DNA from: Arthrobacter sp. Leaf69
GTDB taxonomy: Bacteria > Actinomycetota > Actinomycetes > Actinomycetales > Micrococcaceae
Assembly (NCBI RefSeq): GCF_001422645.1
Contig: NZ_LMLR01000016.1
Location: forward strand, 101,538-165,537
Direction: 5' to 3'
DNA: 64,000 bases
How positions within the stretch are numbered: position 1 is the stretch's first letter; the number at the start of each line of letters is the position of its first letter. Positions 33,656 through 42,353 of this stretch are shown one piece after another. Both the position numbers and the translations under genes were made by a program. Under the pieces are notes generated by a model, which was not told the DNA's origin, did no database searches, and worked only from the letters and a program-made list of their open reading frames with translations.

Positions 33656-34096
33656 ATGACACTCAACATCCAGATCGCCGTCGACTGCCGGAACCCGCAT
33701 GAGCTCGCCGACTGGTGGGCCGAAACCCTCGAGTGGGCCGTGGAGCCGCAGGACGAGTCCTTCATCCGCTCCATGATCGCGCAGGGCTTCGCCACGGAGG
33801 CCGAGACCACGATCCACAACGGCCATCTTGTGTGGGGTGCCGGGGCAGCCATCCGCCCGCCCGAGGAACTCGACGCCACATCGCCCGAGCGACGCATCCT
33901 CTTCCAGACGGTCCCGGAGGAGAAGACCATCAAGAACCGGGTCCACTGGGACGTGAGGCTCGCCGGCGCGGACAAGGACCGGGCGCGCGCCGCCCTCGAA
34001 GCCCGCGGCGCCACGTTCCTCTGGACTGCCAGCCAGGGCCCGCATTCGTGGCACACCATGGCGGACCCGGAAGGCAACGAGTTCTGCATCAGCTGA
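33656..34096 (+). CDS. VOC-family (glyoxalase/dioxygenase fold) protein
   Basis: 146 aa. Two beta-alpha-beta-beta-beta modules typical of small VOC proteins: N-terminal NIQIAVDCRNPHELADWWAETL and C-terminal TMADPEGNEFCI. The middle VHWDVRLAG corresponds to the metal-ligand strand in active members. It looks like the uncharacterised 'glyoxalase-like' group; ligand unknown. Its gene is followed within 21 nt by menB, which has its own promoter box. Confidence 0.78.
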   Translation: MTLNIQIAVDCRNPHELADWWAETLEWAVEPQDESFIRSMIAQGFATEAETTIHNGHLVWGAGAAIRPPEELDATSPERRILFQTVPEEKTIKNRVHWDVRLAGADKDRARAALEARGATFLWTASQGPHSWHTMADPEGNEFCIS

Positions 34097-34105
34097 GCCG
34101 ATTAC

Positions 34106-34117
34106 TAGACTCGGACT
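34106..34117 (+). promoter_or_regulatory. Leaderless-type promoter of menB
   Basis: TAGACT (34106-34111), 6-nt gap, GTG 34118. The box fixes the GTG as the start. Confidence 0.6.
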
Positions 34118-35071
34118 GTGAGCAACGAAATCCCCGCCAAGGTATCCGACGTTTTTGACCCCAGCCGCTGGCGCACTGTGTCCGGCTTCGACGATTTCCA
34201 GGACATGACCTACCACCGGCAGGTGGAGCGTTCCGCGGACGGCACCGTGGTGCGCGACCTGCCGACCGTCCGCATTGCCTTCAACCGGCCCGAGGTGCGC
34301 AACGCCTTCCGCCCCGGCACCGTGGACGAGCTGTACCGCGCCATGGACCATGCCCGGATGACCCCGGACGTGGCCACCGTGCTGCTCACCGGCAACGGCC
34401 CCTCCGCCAAGGACGGCGGCCACTCGTTCTGCTCTGGCGGGGACCAGCGGATCCGCGGCCGGGACGGGTACCGGTACGCAGAGGGTGAGACCCAGGAAAG
34501 TATCGACCCCGCGCGCGCCGGCCGGCTCCACATCCTGGAGGTCCAGCGGCTCATGCGCACCATGCCCAAGGTGGTGATCGCCGTCGTCAACGGCTGGGCC
34601 GCCGGCGGCGGGCACTCCCTCCACGTCGTGTCAGACCTGACCATCGCCTCCCGCCAGCACGGAAAATTCAAGCAGACAGACGCCACCGTCGGCAGCTTCG
34701 ACGCCGGCTACGGCTCTGCGCTGCTGGCCCGCCAGATCGGCCAGAAAGCCGCCCGGGAGATCTTCTTCCTGGCCCGGGAATACTCGGCCGAGGACATGGT
34801 CCGGATGGGTGCCGTCAACGAGGCCGTGGACCACGAGCGGCTCGAGGACGTGGCGCTGGAATATGCCGCCGACATCGCCCGGCAGTCCCCGCAGGCCATC
34901 CGGATGCTCAAGTTCGCGTTCAACCTGGCCGACGACGGCCTGGCCGGCCAGCAGGTCTTCGCCGGCGAAGCCACCCGGCTGGCGTACATGACGGACGAGG
35001 CGGTGGAGGGGAAGGAAGCCTTCCTGGAGAAGCGCGATCCGGACTGGTCCAACTTCCCCTACTACTTCTAG
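34118..35071 (+). CDS. menB: 1,4-dihydroxy-2-naphthoyl-CoA synthase
   Basis: 317 aa crotonase-fold enzyme that closes the second ring of the naphthoquinone from o-succinylbenzoyl-CoA, in menaquinone synthesis in the cytoplasm. MenB-specific stretches are SFCSGGDQRIRGRDGYRY (around 105-120), VNGWAAGGGHSLHVVSDL and TDATVGSFDAGYGSALLARQIG, and the C-terminal DPDWSNFPYYF ending. The GTG start is fixed by an upstream -10 box. Followed closely by menE and menA. Confidence 0.96.
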   Translation: MSNEIPAKVSDVFDPSRWRTVSGFDDFQDMTYHRQVERSADGTVVRDLPTVRIAFNRPEVRNAFRPGTVDELYRAMDHARMTPDVATVLLTGNGPSAKDGGHSFCSGGDQRIRGRDGYRYAEGETQESIDPARAGRLHILEVQRLMRTMPKVVIAVVNGWAAGGGHSLHVVSDLTIASRQHGKFKQTDATVGSFDAGYGSALLARQIGQKAAREIFFLAREYSAEDMVRMGAVNEAVDHERLEDVALEYAADIARQSPQAIRMLKFAFNLADDGLAGQQVFAGEATRLAYMTDEAVEGKEAFLEKRDPDWSNFPYYF

Positions 35072-35080
35072 GGCGATCAC

Positions 35081-36229
35081 GTGACTGCTGTGAACATCGA
35101 GCCCGCACTCACGGCGCTGGCCGCCGCCCTCCGCGGTGAGGGCCCCGCCGTCGAACTCTCCGCCGGTCCGGACGGGTCCCCGGCTGTGGAGCTGCTCGAA
35201 ACCCCGGGAGTGGAGGACGCCGCAGCCGTGGTGCGGACCTCCGGCTCCACCGGCACGCCCAAGGCGACGGTGCTGACGCTCGACGCTCTGGCGGCGTCCT
35301 CGATGGCCACCGCCCTGGCGCTCAAGGGAGAAGGCCAGTGGCTGCTCGCCCTTCCTGTGCAGTACGTGGCCGGACTCCAGGTGCTGGTCCGCTCCCTGTT
35401 CGCCGGCACCCGGCCCTGGGCGATGGACCTCAGCGGCGGTTTCACCCCGGAGGCCTTCACCGCGGCGGCGCAGGAAATGACCGACAAGCTGCGGTTTACC
35501 TCACTCGTGCCCACGCAGCTGCAGCGGCTACTGGATGCCCCGTCGGCCGAGACGCTGGCCGCGCTGCGCCGCTTCAACGCGGTGTTGCTGGGCGGAGGGC
35601 CGGTCCCGCCGGCGCTGCTCACAGCGGCCCGCGACGCCGGCGTCCGCGTAGTGACCACCTACGGCTCCGCCGAGACCTGCGGGGGCTGCGTGTACGACGG
35701 CGTTCCGCTCGAGGGTGTCGAGGTGCGGCTGGCCGATGACGGGCGCATCCTGCTGGGCGGGTCCACCATCGCCGCCGGCTACCTGGACGCCCCGGAACTC
35801 ACCGCGGAGGCGTTCGTCGAGGACGACGGCGTGCGGTGGTACCGGACCAATGATCTCGGCGCGCTGGACGCGGACGGGAAACTGACCGTCCTCGGCCGGG
35901 CCGACGACGTCGTCATCACCGGCGGCGTGAAGGTCTCCGCCGCGCATGTGCAGGCGGAGCTTGAGCGGCTCGACGGCGTGCAGGCCGCCTTTGTCGCCGG
36001 GGTCCCGTCCGCCGAATGGGGCCAGGCCCTCGCCGCATACGTGGCGCTAGCGGACGGCTCCCCGCAGGGCATCGCAGGCTTCACCGCCGGGGCCGCCTGG
36101 TCCCCGGCGCTGGGCGCCCTGGCCCCAAAGACCGTCCTGGCGACCGGCGAACTGCTCATGCTGCCGAACGGGAAACCCGACCGGCTGGCCATGACGGTTC
36201 GGCTCACCGAGCTCCATCAGGGAAAATAG
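35081..36229 (+). CDS. menE: o-Succinylbenzoate-CoA ligase
   Basis: 382 aa, a compact member of the acyl-adenylate-forming family. ATP-binding P-loop RTSGSTGTPKATVLT (about residues 48-62), adenylate motif TTYGSAETCGGCVYDG, hinge with YRTNDLGALDADGKLTVLGRADDVVITGG and a C-terminal Lys in LPNGKPDR. It activates o-succinylbenzoate with ATP and CoA for MenB. The GTG start at 35081 is 9 nt after the menB stop. It is smaller than the usual about 450-aa MenE, as common in Actinobacteria. Confidence 0.92.
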   Translation: MTAVNIEPALTALAAALRGEGPAVELSAGPDGSPAVELLETPGVEDAAAVVRTSGSTGTPKATVLTLDALAASSMATALALKGEGQWLLALPVQYVAGLQVLVRSLFAGTRPWAMDLSGGFTPEAFTAAAQEMTDKLRFTSLVPTQLQRLLDAPSAETLAALRRFNAVLLGGGPVPPALLTAARDAGVRVVTTYGSAETCGGCVYDGVPLEGVEVRLADDGRILLGGSTIAAGYLDAPELTAEAFVEDDGVRWYRTNDLGALDADGKLTVLGRADDVVITGGVKVSAAHVQAELERLDGVQAAFVAGVPSAEWGQALAAYVALADGSPQGIAGFTAGAAWSPALGALAPKTVLATGELLMLPNGKPDRLAMTVRLTELHQGK

Positions 36230-36277
36230 AACAGCCGGGCACTCCCGGTTGAACCAAACCAACACGAGGTACTCAAC

Positions 36278-37159
36278 GTGGCAACTGCCGCTCAATGGAT
36301 CCAAGGCGCCCGACTGCGCACGCTGCCGGCCGCGATCGCGCCTGTCCTGATCGGCACGGCGGCCGCGTACGAGATGGACGCATTCCTGCCGCTCCATGCC
36401 GTGCTGGCCGCGCTGGTGGCCCTGCTGCTGCAGGTCGGCGTGAACTACGCCAACGATTACTCGGACGGCATCCGGGGCACCGACGAGGACCGCGTGGGCC
36501 CGCTCCGGCTGGTCGGCTCCGGCGCGGCGAAGCCCGAGCACGTCAAATACGCGGCATTCGCCGCGTTCGGGCTGGCGATGGTCTGCGGCCTGGCGCTGGT
36601 CATCCTCTCGCAGACGTGGTGGCTGATCCTGGTGGGCATCGGCTGCGTCCTCGCGGCGTGGGGCTACACGGGCGGGAAGAACCCTTACGGCTACATGGGC
36701 CTGGGCGATTTGTTCGTGTTCGTGTTCTTCGGCCTTGTCGCCACGCTCGGCACAACCTACACGCAGGCCGGCCAGATCAGCCTCGCCGCCATCATCGGTG
36801 CGATCGGCACGGGCCTCATCGCCTGTGCGCTGCTCATGGCCAACAACGTCCGCGATATCCCCACCGACCGGAAGGCCGGGAAGAAGACCCTGGCCGTGCG
36901 GCTCGGCGACAAACATGCGCGGGAAAGCTACGTGCTGATGCTCGCCGTCGCGATCCTGCTGCCGATCGTCTTGGCTCCGACCCGGCCCTGGATGCTGATC
37001 GTGCTGCTGCTGATCCCGGCCAGCCTGATGCCGTCCTGGCTGATGATCTCCGGCCGGCGCCGCAAGAGCCTGATTCCGGTGCTCAAGCAGACAGGGCTGA
37101 TCAACCTCGGATATGCGGTGCTGTTCTCCCTGGGCCTGGTGCTGAGCCACGGGTTCTAG
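36278..37159 (+). CDS. menA: 1,4-Dihydroxy-2-naphthoate polyprenyltransferase
   Basis: 293 aa, about 8-9 transmembrane helices, UbiA superfamily. The two Asp-rich metal/diphosphate motifs are visible: NYANDYSDGIRGTDEDR (about residues 52-68) and NNVRDIPTDRKAGKKTLAVRLG (about 190-210). It attaches the isoprenoid chain to DHNA in the membrane. GTG start after ACGAGG, 48 nt past menE. With menB and menE it forms the late menaquinone segment. Confidence 0.95.
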   Translation: MATAAQWIQGARLRTLPAAIAPVLIGTAAAYEMDAFLPLHAVLAALVALLLQVGVNYANDYSDGIRGTDEDRVGPLRLVGSGAAKPEHVKYAAFAAFGLAMVCGLALVILSQTWWLILVGIGCVLAAWGYTGGKNPYGYMGLGDLFVFVFFGLVATLGTTYTQAGQISLAAIIGAIGTGLIACALLMANNVRDIPTDRKAGKKTLAVRLGDKHARESYVLMLAVAILLPIVLAPTRPWMLIVLLLIPASLMPSWLMISGRRRKSLIPVLKQTGLINLGYAVLFSLGLVLSHGF

Positions 37160-37224
37160 CGGTACTTCGGGCGGGCGCGGGTGTCGCGGCCTGTGCCGCG
37201 GGGTTTTCGCCAGCTGTGACGAGG

Positions 37225-37533
37225 CTAGGCGTCCTTTGGGCGGCGGTCCGTGTGGACAGTGATGTCCGGGTGCTCATCGACGAGGCGGTCTTCGGCGTCG
37301 GCATCGTCAACTTCTCCGGCGCTACGCAACGGCTTGGCCTGGCCCGAGAATCGGTGGTGCAGTGATGCGGCGGCGGCGTCGCGCTGCTTCTGGAAGAAGA
37401 GGAAGCTGATCGCGAAGGCCATCATTCCCGCGCAGAGGACGGCCAGTAGCCATCCGAGCTGCAGGTAGACGAACAGCGCGAACAAGGGCACAAAGAGCGC
37501 CAGCCGGATCAGGGAGTATTTCAGGAAAGCCAC
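37225..37533 (-). CDS. DUF4229 membrane protein
   Basis: 102 aa from GTG 37533, chosen because a -10-like TAAACT sits 6 nt upstream; a TTG two codons earlier is also open. Two hydrophobic helices (about residues 6-25 and 28-45), then FFQKQRD and a charged cytoplasmic tail with GEVDDADAEDRLVDEHPD. This matches DUF4229, a small actinobacterial family usually next to menA. Its job is unknown; conservation near menaquinone genes is the only hint. Confidence 0.8.
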   Translation of the reverse strand: MAFLKYSLIRLALFVPLFALFVYLQLGWLLAVLCAGMMAFAISFLFFQKQRDAAAASLHHRFSGQAKPLRSAGEVDDADAEDRLVDEHPDITVHTDRRPKDA

Positions 37534-37545
37534 ACTCAAAGTTTA
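37534..37545 (-). promoter_or_regulatory. Leaderless-type promoter of the DUF4229 gene
   Basis: TAAACT (37545-37540), 6-nt gap, GTG 37533. This decides between the TTG and GTG starts. Confidence 0.5.
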
Positions 37546-37672
37546 GCCGCCCCGTGGCGGCCCGGCCCACCGACGCCCGTATCCTGCCCGCCTGGGACCC
37601 ATCTCCGGCGCCCCACAAATGCATTCCTCGGGCGCCGGCTCACCGGGAGAAGCCGGAGAGTCCCCCGGAGGC

Positions 37673-37684
37673 TAGACTGATTAC
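37673..37684 (+). promoter_or_regulatory. Leaderless-type promoter of the PLDc_N gene
   Basis: TAGACT (37673-37678), 6-nt gap, ATG 37685. Confidence 0.6.
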
Positions 37685-38110
37685 ATGCTCCGTGTAGTGG
37701 TTGTCGTCGCCGTCATCGTCGTGTTCGTCTACGGGCTCGTCGACGTGATCCGCACTGACCCTCGCGAGACCAAGGGCATCTCAAAGCCGGCCTGGATTGT
37801 GGTGCAGATTGTCCTTCCGGTGATCGGTGCCATCCTGTGGTTCCTCATCGGCCGCCCCCGCGGCACCAGCCCAGCGCGCGCCAACTACAGCCACCCCCTA
37901 GCTCCCGACGACGACCCGGAATTCCTGCGCAATCTCGAACTCCGCCGCCGCCAGCAGACCGAAGCCGACCGGCTCAAGAAGCTCAAGGACGAGCTGGACG
38001 CCAAAGAAAAGAAGCTCGACGACGGCAAGGGCACCCCCGGCACTCGGGCGTCCGAGTCAGGCGAGGCCTCCGGCAGCGGCGACGCGCAGGGCACCGACGA
38101 GGTCAAGTAG
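37685..38110 (+). CDS. PLD nuclease N-terminal-domain membrane protein
   Basis: 141 aa. Two hydrophobic helices (about 2-20 and 36-55) separated by DVIRTDPRETKGISKPAW and ending GRPRG, the PLDc_N pattern found alone in many actinobacteria and at the N-terminus of cardiolipin synthases. A long charged tail (LRRRQQTEADRLKKLKDELDAK) predicts a cytoplasmic coiled coil. No catalytic HKD motif, so not a phospholipase itself. Function unknown. Confidence 0.82.
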   Translation: MLRVVVVVAVIVVFVYGLVDVIRTDPRETKGISKPAWIVVQIVLPVIGAILWFLIGRPRGTSPARANYSHPLAPDDDPEFLRNLELRRRQQTEADRLKKLKDELDAKEKKLDDGKGTPGTRASESGEASGSGDAQGTDEVK

Positions 38111-38228
38111 TACCCGGCTGGCGCCTCACAGCATTCGTTATCCTTTTCGCGGCCGCTCACAGGACCCTCTCCTCCTCCACACTGTGGATAACCTCCGAGA
38201 CACTTCCTGACGGTCGCAGGATGCCCGT

Positions 38229-39191
38229 ATGCACCTGCCCAGCGAGCTTCCCCCGCAGCTTCGCAACCACCCCTTCACCGTGGCCGAGGCCCGCGCCGCC
38301 GGGCTGAGCCGACGTCGAACCCGGGCCCGGGATCTCGTCAACCCCTGCCACGGTGTGCGCGTCCCGGCAACCACCCAGAGTGGCCTGATGGAACGGTTGC
38401 GCGCCCTGACTGCTGTGACCGGCACTGTAGTGAGTTACCTGTCTGCGGCGGCGCTGTGGGGCTTCCCCCTGCCGGCTTCACTGGCGGACCTGGCTGTCGT
38501 GCACCTGACGAGTGATCCGGGCAGACGGGCCGTGCGCTACAAGGATGTCGTGGGCCATCAGCAGTCACTCGAACCGGGCGAGATCGTGGCCGGGGTCTGG
38601 GTGAGCTGCACGTCCCCACTGCGGACGTGGTTCGACCTCGCCGGCACACTGAGCCTCGATGATCTGGTGATGGCCGGCGACTTTCTGCTGCGCCGGAGGA
38701 ACCCGCTGACCACGGTCGATGCCCTGGACACGTTGCTCGCCGGGAAACGGGGCAAGCCGGGCTACCGGCGTGCCATGCGTGCCCGGGCACTGATGCGCGC
38801 CCACACGGACTCACCCAAAGAGACCGAACTCCGGCTGCTCCTGACTCGCCATGGTCTGCCGGAGCCCGGGATCAACGTCCCGATTTTCGACGAGACCGGT
38901 TGCTGGATCCAGGACCCGGATCTCTCCTACGAGCGGGAGAAGGTCGCGATCCAGTACGACGGCGCGCATCACGCCGATCCGGCGCAGCGCCGCAGCGACA
39001 TCTTTCGAGATGAAAACGCCAGGGATGGCGGATGGCGCGTTGTCGTCTTGACGCAGACGGACCTGGACCCGCTGGCACCCGGCATGACGCCGACTGCCGT
39101 GACCCGGGTGCGGGCGGCGCTACAGGAGCGCGGCTGGACCTCCGAGCCGGCCCGGAGTCCCAAGCGCACCGCCCCCGCTCCACCCAGCTGA
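38229..39191 (+). CDS. DUF559/Vsr-like endonuclease-domain protein
   Basis: 320 aa. The N-terminus has an HTH-like start (PFTVAEARAAGLSRRRTRARDL) as in AbiEi-type 'transcriptional regulator' proteins. The C-terminal about 110 residues have the PD-(D/E)XK/Vsr-like pattern: ETELRLLLTRHGLPEPGINVP, DPDLSYEREKVAIQYDG, HH, RRSDIFRDENARDGGWRVVVLT. Such stand-alone proteins are common and multicopy in Micrococcaceae; whether they are active nucleases or antitoxin-like is unknown. No adjacent toxin gene is seen. Confidence 0.72.
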   Translation: MHLPSELPPQLRNHPFTVAEARAAGLSRRRTRARDLVNPCHGVRVPATTQSGLMERLRALTAVTGTVVSYLSAAALWGFPLPASLADLAVVHLTSDPGRRAVRYKDVVGHQQSLEPGEIVAGVWVSCTSPLRTWFDLAGTLSLDDLVMAGDFLLRRRNPLTTVDALDTLLAGKRGKPGYRRAMRARALMRAHTDSPKETELRLLLTRHGLPEPGINVPIFDETGCWIQDPDLSYEREKVAIQYDGAHHADPAQRRSDIFRDENARDGGWRVVVLTQTDLDPLAPGMTPTAVTRVRAALQERGWTSEPARSPKRTAPAPPS

Positions 39192-39192
39192 C

Positions 39193-39240
39193 ACGAATGG
39201 CCGCTATCCGGGGTGGGATAGCGGCCACTTGTGGCGAACG
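39193..39240 (+). repeat. REP-like intergenic palindrome, copy 2
   Basis: GGCCGCTATCC (39199-39209) and GGATAGCGGCC (39216-39226) form a perfect 11-bp palindrome with a 6-nt centre, flanked by TTGTGGCGAA. The reverse complement of this stretch matches 25563-25612 with few differences. A shorter related piece (GTAGCGGCCGTTCGTGGCA) lies at about 39277-39295. Confidence 0.78.
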
Positions 39241-39321
39241 GCAGCATCGCGGAGCCCAGGGAGCCCCGTGGAGTTCCGTAGCGGCCGTTCGTGGCAGCTC
39301 GCGGAGCCATGGAGCGGCCGG

Positions 39322-40431
39322 TTACAGCCCCGAGTAGGAGTGCAGGCCGTTGAAGAACTGGTTCACGATGGTGAAGTTGAAGACCACGCAGAGGTACCCC
39401 ACGATCGACAGCCAGGCGGCACGGGTTCCGGTCCAGCCGCGAGTGGCGCGGGCGTGCAGGTAGCCGGCGTAGACCACCCAGATCACGAACGTCCAGACTT
39501 CCTTGGTGTCCCAGCCCCAGAAGCGGCCCCAGGCCTTCTCGGCCCAGATGGCGCCGAACATTAGCGTGAAGGTCCAGCCGACGAAGGCGATGGCATTGAT
39601 CCGGTAGGAGAGGTTCTCGAGGCTCAGCGCGGACGGGACCAGGCGCATGAAGCCCAGCTTGTCGGCGCCGCCGGCAGCGATGGTCTTCTGCCGGTGCGAC
39701 TGGACCAGCTGCAGCGCGGACATCGCGAACGTCAAGGTGAACAGCGCGGAGGACAGCACCGCGATAGAAACGTGGATGATCAGCCAGTAGCTCTGCAGCG
39801 CGGGCACGAGGTGGCCCACCGGCGTCCAGTACGCCACAGAGGCGGCCACGAGCATGATGATCGCCAGGCCCACCACGAAGGTGCCCAGGAAGCGCAGGTC
39901 GCGCCGGACCAGGACCAGCAGGAAGACGGCCACGGCCACGAACGCACCGGTGGTCAGGAACTCGTACATGTTCCCCCACGGCACCCGGCCCGAGCCGATG
40001 GCCCGGGTGATGACGCCGGCCGCGTGGATGGCGGCACCCAGCACGGTTAGGGCGACGGCGACCCGTGCGGGGGCGCGGCGCTCGGCGGAGTAGCGCATGG
40101 TGCCGTCGGCGGTCTGGCCAACCCCGGCGGCGTTCCCGGCAGCGGCACCCGCCACGGACGACGTCGGGCGTTCAGCCCGGCCAACGGGCCCTGCCACGTC
40201 CCCGTCGGCCCGGTTAACAGCACCGGAGGACTCCCCGACGCCGGCAGCGACCGGAACGCGGGCGGCGTCGGCACCTGACAGCTCGGCGGCCTTCAGGTCC
40301 ACCGCGCGCAGCGTCTTGCTGCTCTTGGCGAGGTCCCATGCGAAGGCGATGAAAGCCACCGTGTAGGTGCCCGCCGCGAGGAGCATGAACAACTCGCTGT
40401 ACTGGCCCATGGTTTCGTTGATGGGGAGCAT
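39322..40431 (-). CDS. ccsB: Cytochrome c maturation protein CcsB (CcsA/ResC type)
   Basis: 369 aa, about 8 transmembrane helices. The heme-handling WWD segment is WGRFWGWDTKEVWTFVIW near residue 310, with flanking His in the helices (SYWLIIHVSIAVLSSALF). With ResB it forms the System II heme exporter and cytochrome c synthase. ATG 40431 overlaps the resB stop (TAATG). An Ala/Gly-rich soluble loop (about 45-110) is longer than usual. It is the last gene in the operon. Confidence 0.93.
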   Translation of the reverse strand: MLPINETMGQYSELFMLLAAGTYTVAFIAFAWDLAKSSKTLRAVDLKAAELSGADAARVPVAAGVGESSGAVNRADGDVAGPVGRAERPTSSVAGAAAGNAAGVGQTADGTMRYSAERRAPARVAVALTVLGAAIHAAGVITRAIGSGRVPWGNMYEFLTTGAFVAVAVFLLVLVRRDLRFLGTFVVGLAIIMLVAASVAYWTPVGHLVPALQSYWLIIHVSIAVLSSALFTLTFAMSALQLVQSHRQKTIAAGGADKLGFMRLVPSALSLENLSYRINAIAFVGWTFTLMFGAIWAEKAWGRFWGWDTKEVWTFVIWVVYAGYLHARATRGWTGTRAAWLSIVGYLCVVFNFTIVNQFFNGLHSYSGL

Positions 40432-42353
40432 TACTGATCCTTCTTTGACTCGGAAGAGCCTGCTGTTGACTGGATGAAGTCTGCTGCGGGGTGGTCCGCT
40501 GAGTCCTGCTCGGTATCAGCACCCGTACCGGTACCGGGATTGGAGGTGTCCGCCCGGTCATTATCCGCGCTCCCGCTGGGAGCCGACTGGGAGCCTTGGT
40601 CCTCGAGATCCCAGGCGCCGGCGAGCAGCCTGCGGATCGCGGCAGCCTCCCCGGCCAGCCGGTGGTCCTCGCCGCGGGCGAGGAGCCCGTACTCCACCAT
40701 GGTGCGGCCATCGTCGTGGGTACCCGTCCGGACCCAGACACGGCGGCGGTTCACGTACAGGGAAGTGACCAGGCCGGCCACCGCCAGGAGCGCGAAGATC
40801 AGGGCATACAGCTGGCCCGGATTGTGGTGGATATCGACGCCGACGTAGCGCTTCACGCCGTCGAAGCTGATGGAGCCCTTGCCGTCCGGCAGGGTGTAGC
40901 TGGCGCCCGGTGCGAGGGTGATGCCGCCGGCGTCGAGGTTGCGGGCGTTGAGCGGTGTGAGCTTCTTGACGTCGAGTTCGAAGACGTTCTGCGGGGCGCC
41001 GTCGTCCAGGCCGAGGTCGCCGTAGTACGAGTTCAGGGTCAGCTGCGGGTTGAACAGTTCCGGATCGCCGCTGAAGGACACGCCTTCATCCGTGACAAAC
41101 GCGGTGGGCAGGAAGAAGCCGGCGAAGGCGAGTTGCTCCGGCTTGGCGTCCGGGACCTTGATGACGGCGGAGGAATAGTAGTTATCGCCCTGCAGCTTGG
41201 CCACCACCGGACCCTGCATGGCGACGTTGCCAGCGCCGTCGCGGATGGTGACCACCGGGGCGTAACCGTTGCCCGTGAGGTACATGCTGGTGCCGCCGAG
41301 GGTGAGAGGGTCGTTGACCTTCAGCACGTCTTTCTTGGCGGGCGCATCCGGCGATTCCTTTGTGGTCACGTCGGCCTTGAAGTCGATCGGCTGGCCGACC
41401 TTGCCCTCGGATTCCCGGTCAAAAGTGATCTGGAACTTGTCCAGCTGGACCGAGTACGGCTGCAGCTGGCTGCTCTGGAAGTTGGTGCCCGGAGTGAACT
41501 GGTCATAGCCGACGAGGGTGTTCACGAACGTGTCGCCCTCGACGAGGATCCGCTGCCCGCTGTACCCGAACAGCCCGCCGATTGCGACGGACACCAGCAC
41601 GCCGATCAGCGAGGTGTGGAAGACCAGGTTGCCGACTTCGCGCAGGAAACCGCGTTCCGCGCCCACCGATGGCCGGGCGCCGTCGCGATCGCGGACGTCG
41701 ACGCGGTAGCCGCGCTTCTTCAGGAGTGCGGCCGCGTCCTCAATAGCCTCCGACGCCGGGATCCCGGCTTTGGCGGGGATCACGAGCGTGCCGTATTCGG
41801 GCAGCCGGGACAGCCGCGCAGGCGTCCGCGGGGGCTGGGACCGCATTGCCTTGTAGTGCGCGATGGCGCGCGGGACCACGCAGCCGATCAGCGAGATAAA
41901 GAGCAGGATGTAGATCGCAGAGAACCACGCCGAGGAGTACACATCGTAGAGCTGGAGCGAGTCGAGGATCTTGCCGTAATCCGGGTTGTCCTTGATGTAT
42001 TGCGTGACGATCGACGGGTTGGCGGGCCGCTGCGGAAAGAGCGAGCCGGGGACCGCAGCGACGGCCAGCATGAGCAGCAGGAACAGCGCGGTGCGCATGC
42101 TGGTCAGCTGGGTCCAGGCCCAGCGGAGCATGCCCATTGGGCCAAGCGTGGGCAGGACAGCCTCAGCCTTTGCGGCCGCGACTGGACTGCTGCCGGATTT
42201 CACACCGGCTCCGCCGGACGTGCCGCCGGGCTTGGTGACGCCGGACGTGACGTCCGGCTTCGTGCCGTCGGGCTGGGGGCCGTCAGGCTGGGGGCCGGCG
42301 CGCTTCGTGCCGTCGGCTGGGAGATTCTTCTCTTCGTTCACTCGCTCGCTCAT
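40431..42353 (-). CDS. resB: Cytochrome c biogenesis protein ResB
   Basis: 640 aa; ATG 42353 overlaps the ccdA stop (TGATG). A Pro/Gly-rich cytoplasmic N-terminus with repeated PQPDG units is followed by helices around 90-110, 145-165 and 245-265, a large extracytoplasmic ResB domain (LVEGDTFVNTLVGYDQFTPGTNF onward) and a final helix with YALIFALLAVAGLVTSLYVNRRRVWVR. ResB pairs with CcsB to deliver heme and hold apocytochrome. The C-terminal about 90 residues are an acidic Ser/Asp-rich tail. Confidence 0.92.
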   Translation of the reverse strand: MSERVNEEKNLPADGTKRAGPQPDGPQPDGTKPDVTSGVTKPGGTSGGAGVKSGSSPVAAAKAEAVLPTLGPMGMLRWAWTQLTSMRTALFLLLMLAVAAVPGSLFPQRPANPSIVTQYIKDNPDYGKILDSLQLYDVYSSAWFSAIYILLFISLIGCVVPRAIAHYKAMRSQPPRTPARLSRLPEYGTLVIPAKAGIPASEAIEDAAALLKKRGYRVDVRDRDGARPSVGAERGFLREVGNLVFHTSLIGVLVSVAIGGLFGYSGQRILVEGDTFVNTLVGYDQFTPGTNFQSSQLQPYSVQLDKFQITFDRESEGKVGQPIDFKADVTTKESPDAPAKKDVLKVNDPLTLGGTSMYLTGNGYAPVVTIRDGAGNVAMQGPVVAKLQGDNYYSSAVIKVPDAKPEQLAFAGFFLPTAFVTDEGVSFSGDPELFNPQLTLNSYYGDLGLDDGAPQNVFELDVKKLTPLNARNLDAGGITLAPGASYTLPDGKGSISFDGVKRYVGVDIHHNPGQLYALIFALLAVAGLVTSLYVNRRRVWVRTGTHDDGRTMVEYGLLARGEDHRLAGEAAAIRRLLAGAWDLEDQGSQSAPSGSADNDRADTSNPGTGTGADTEQDSADHPAADFIQSTAGSSESKKDQ

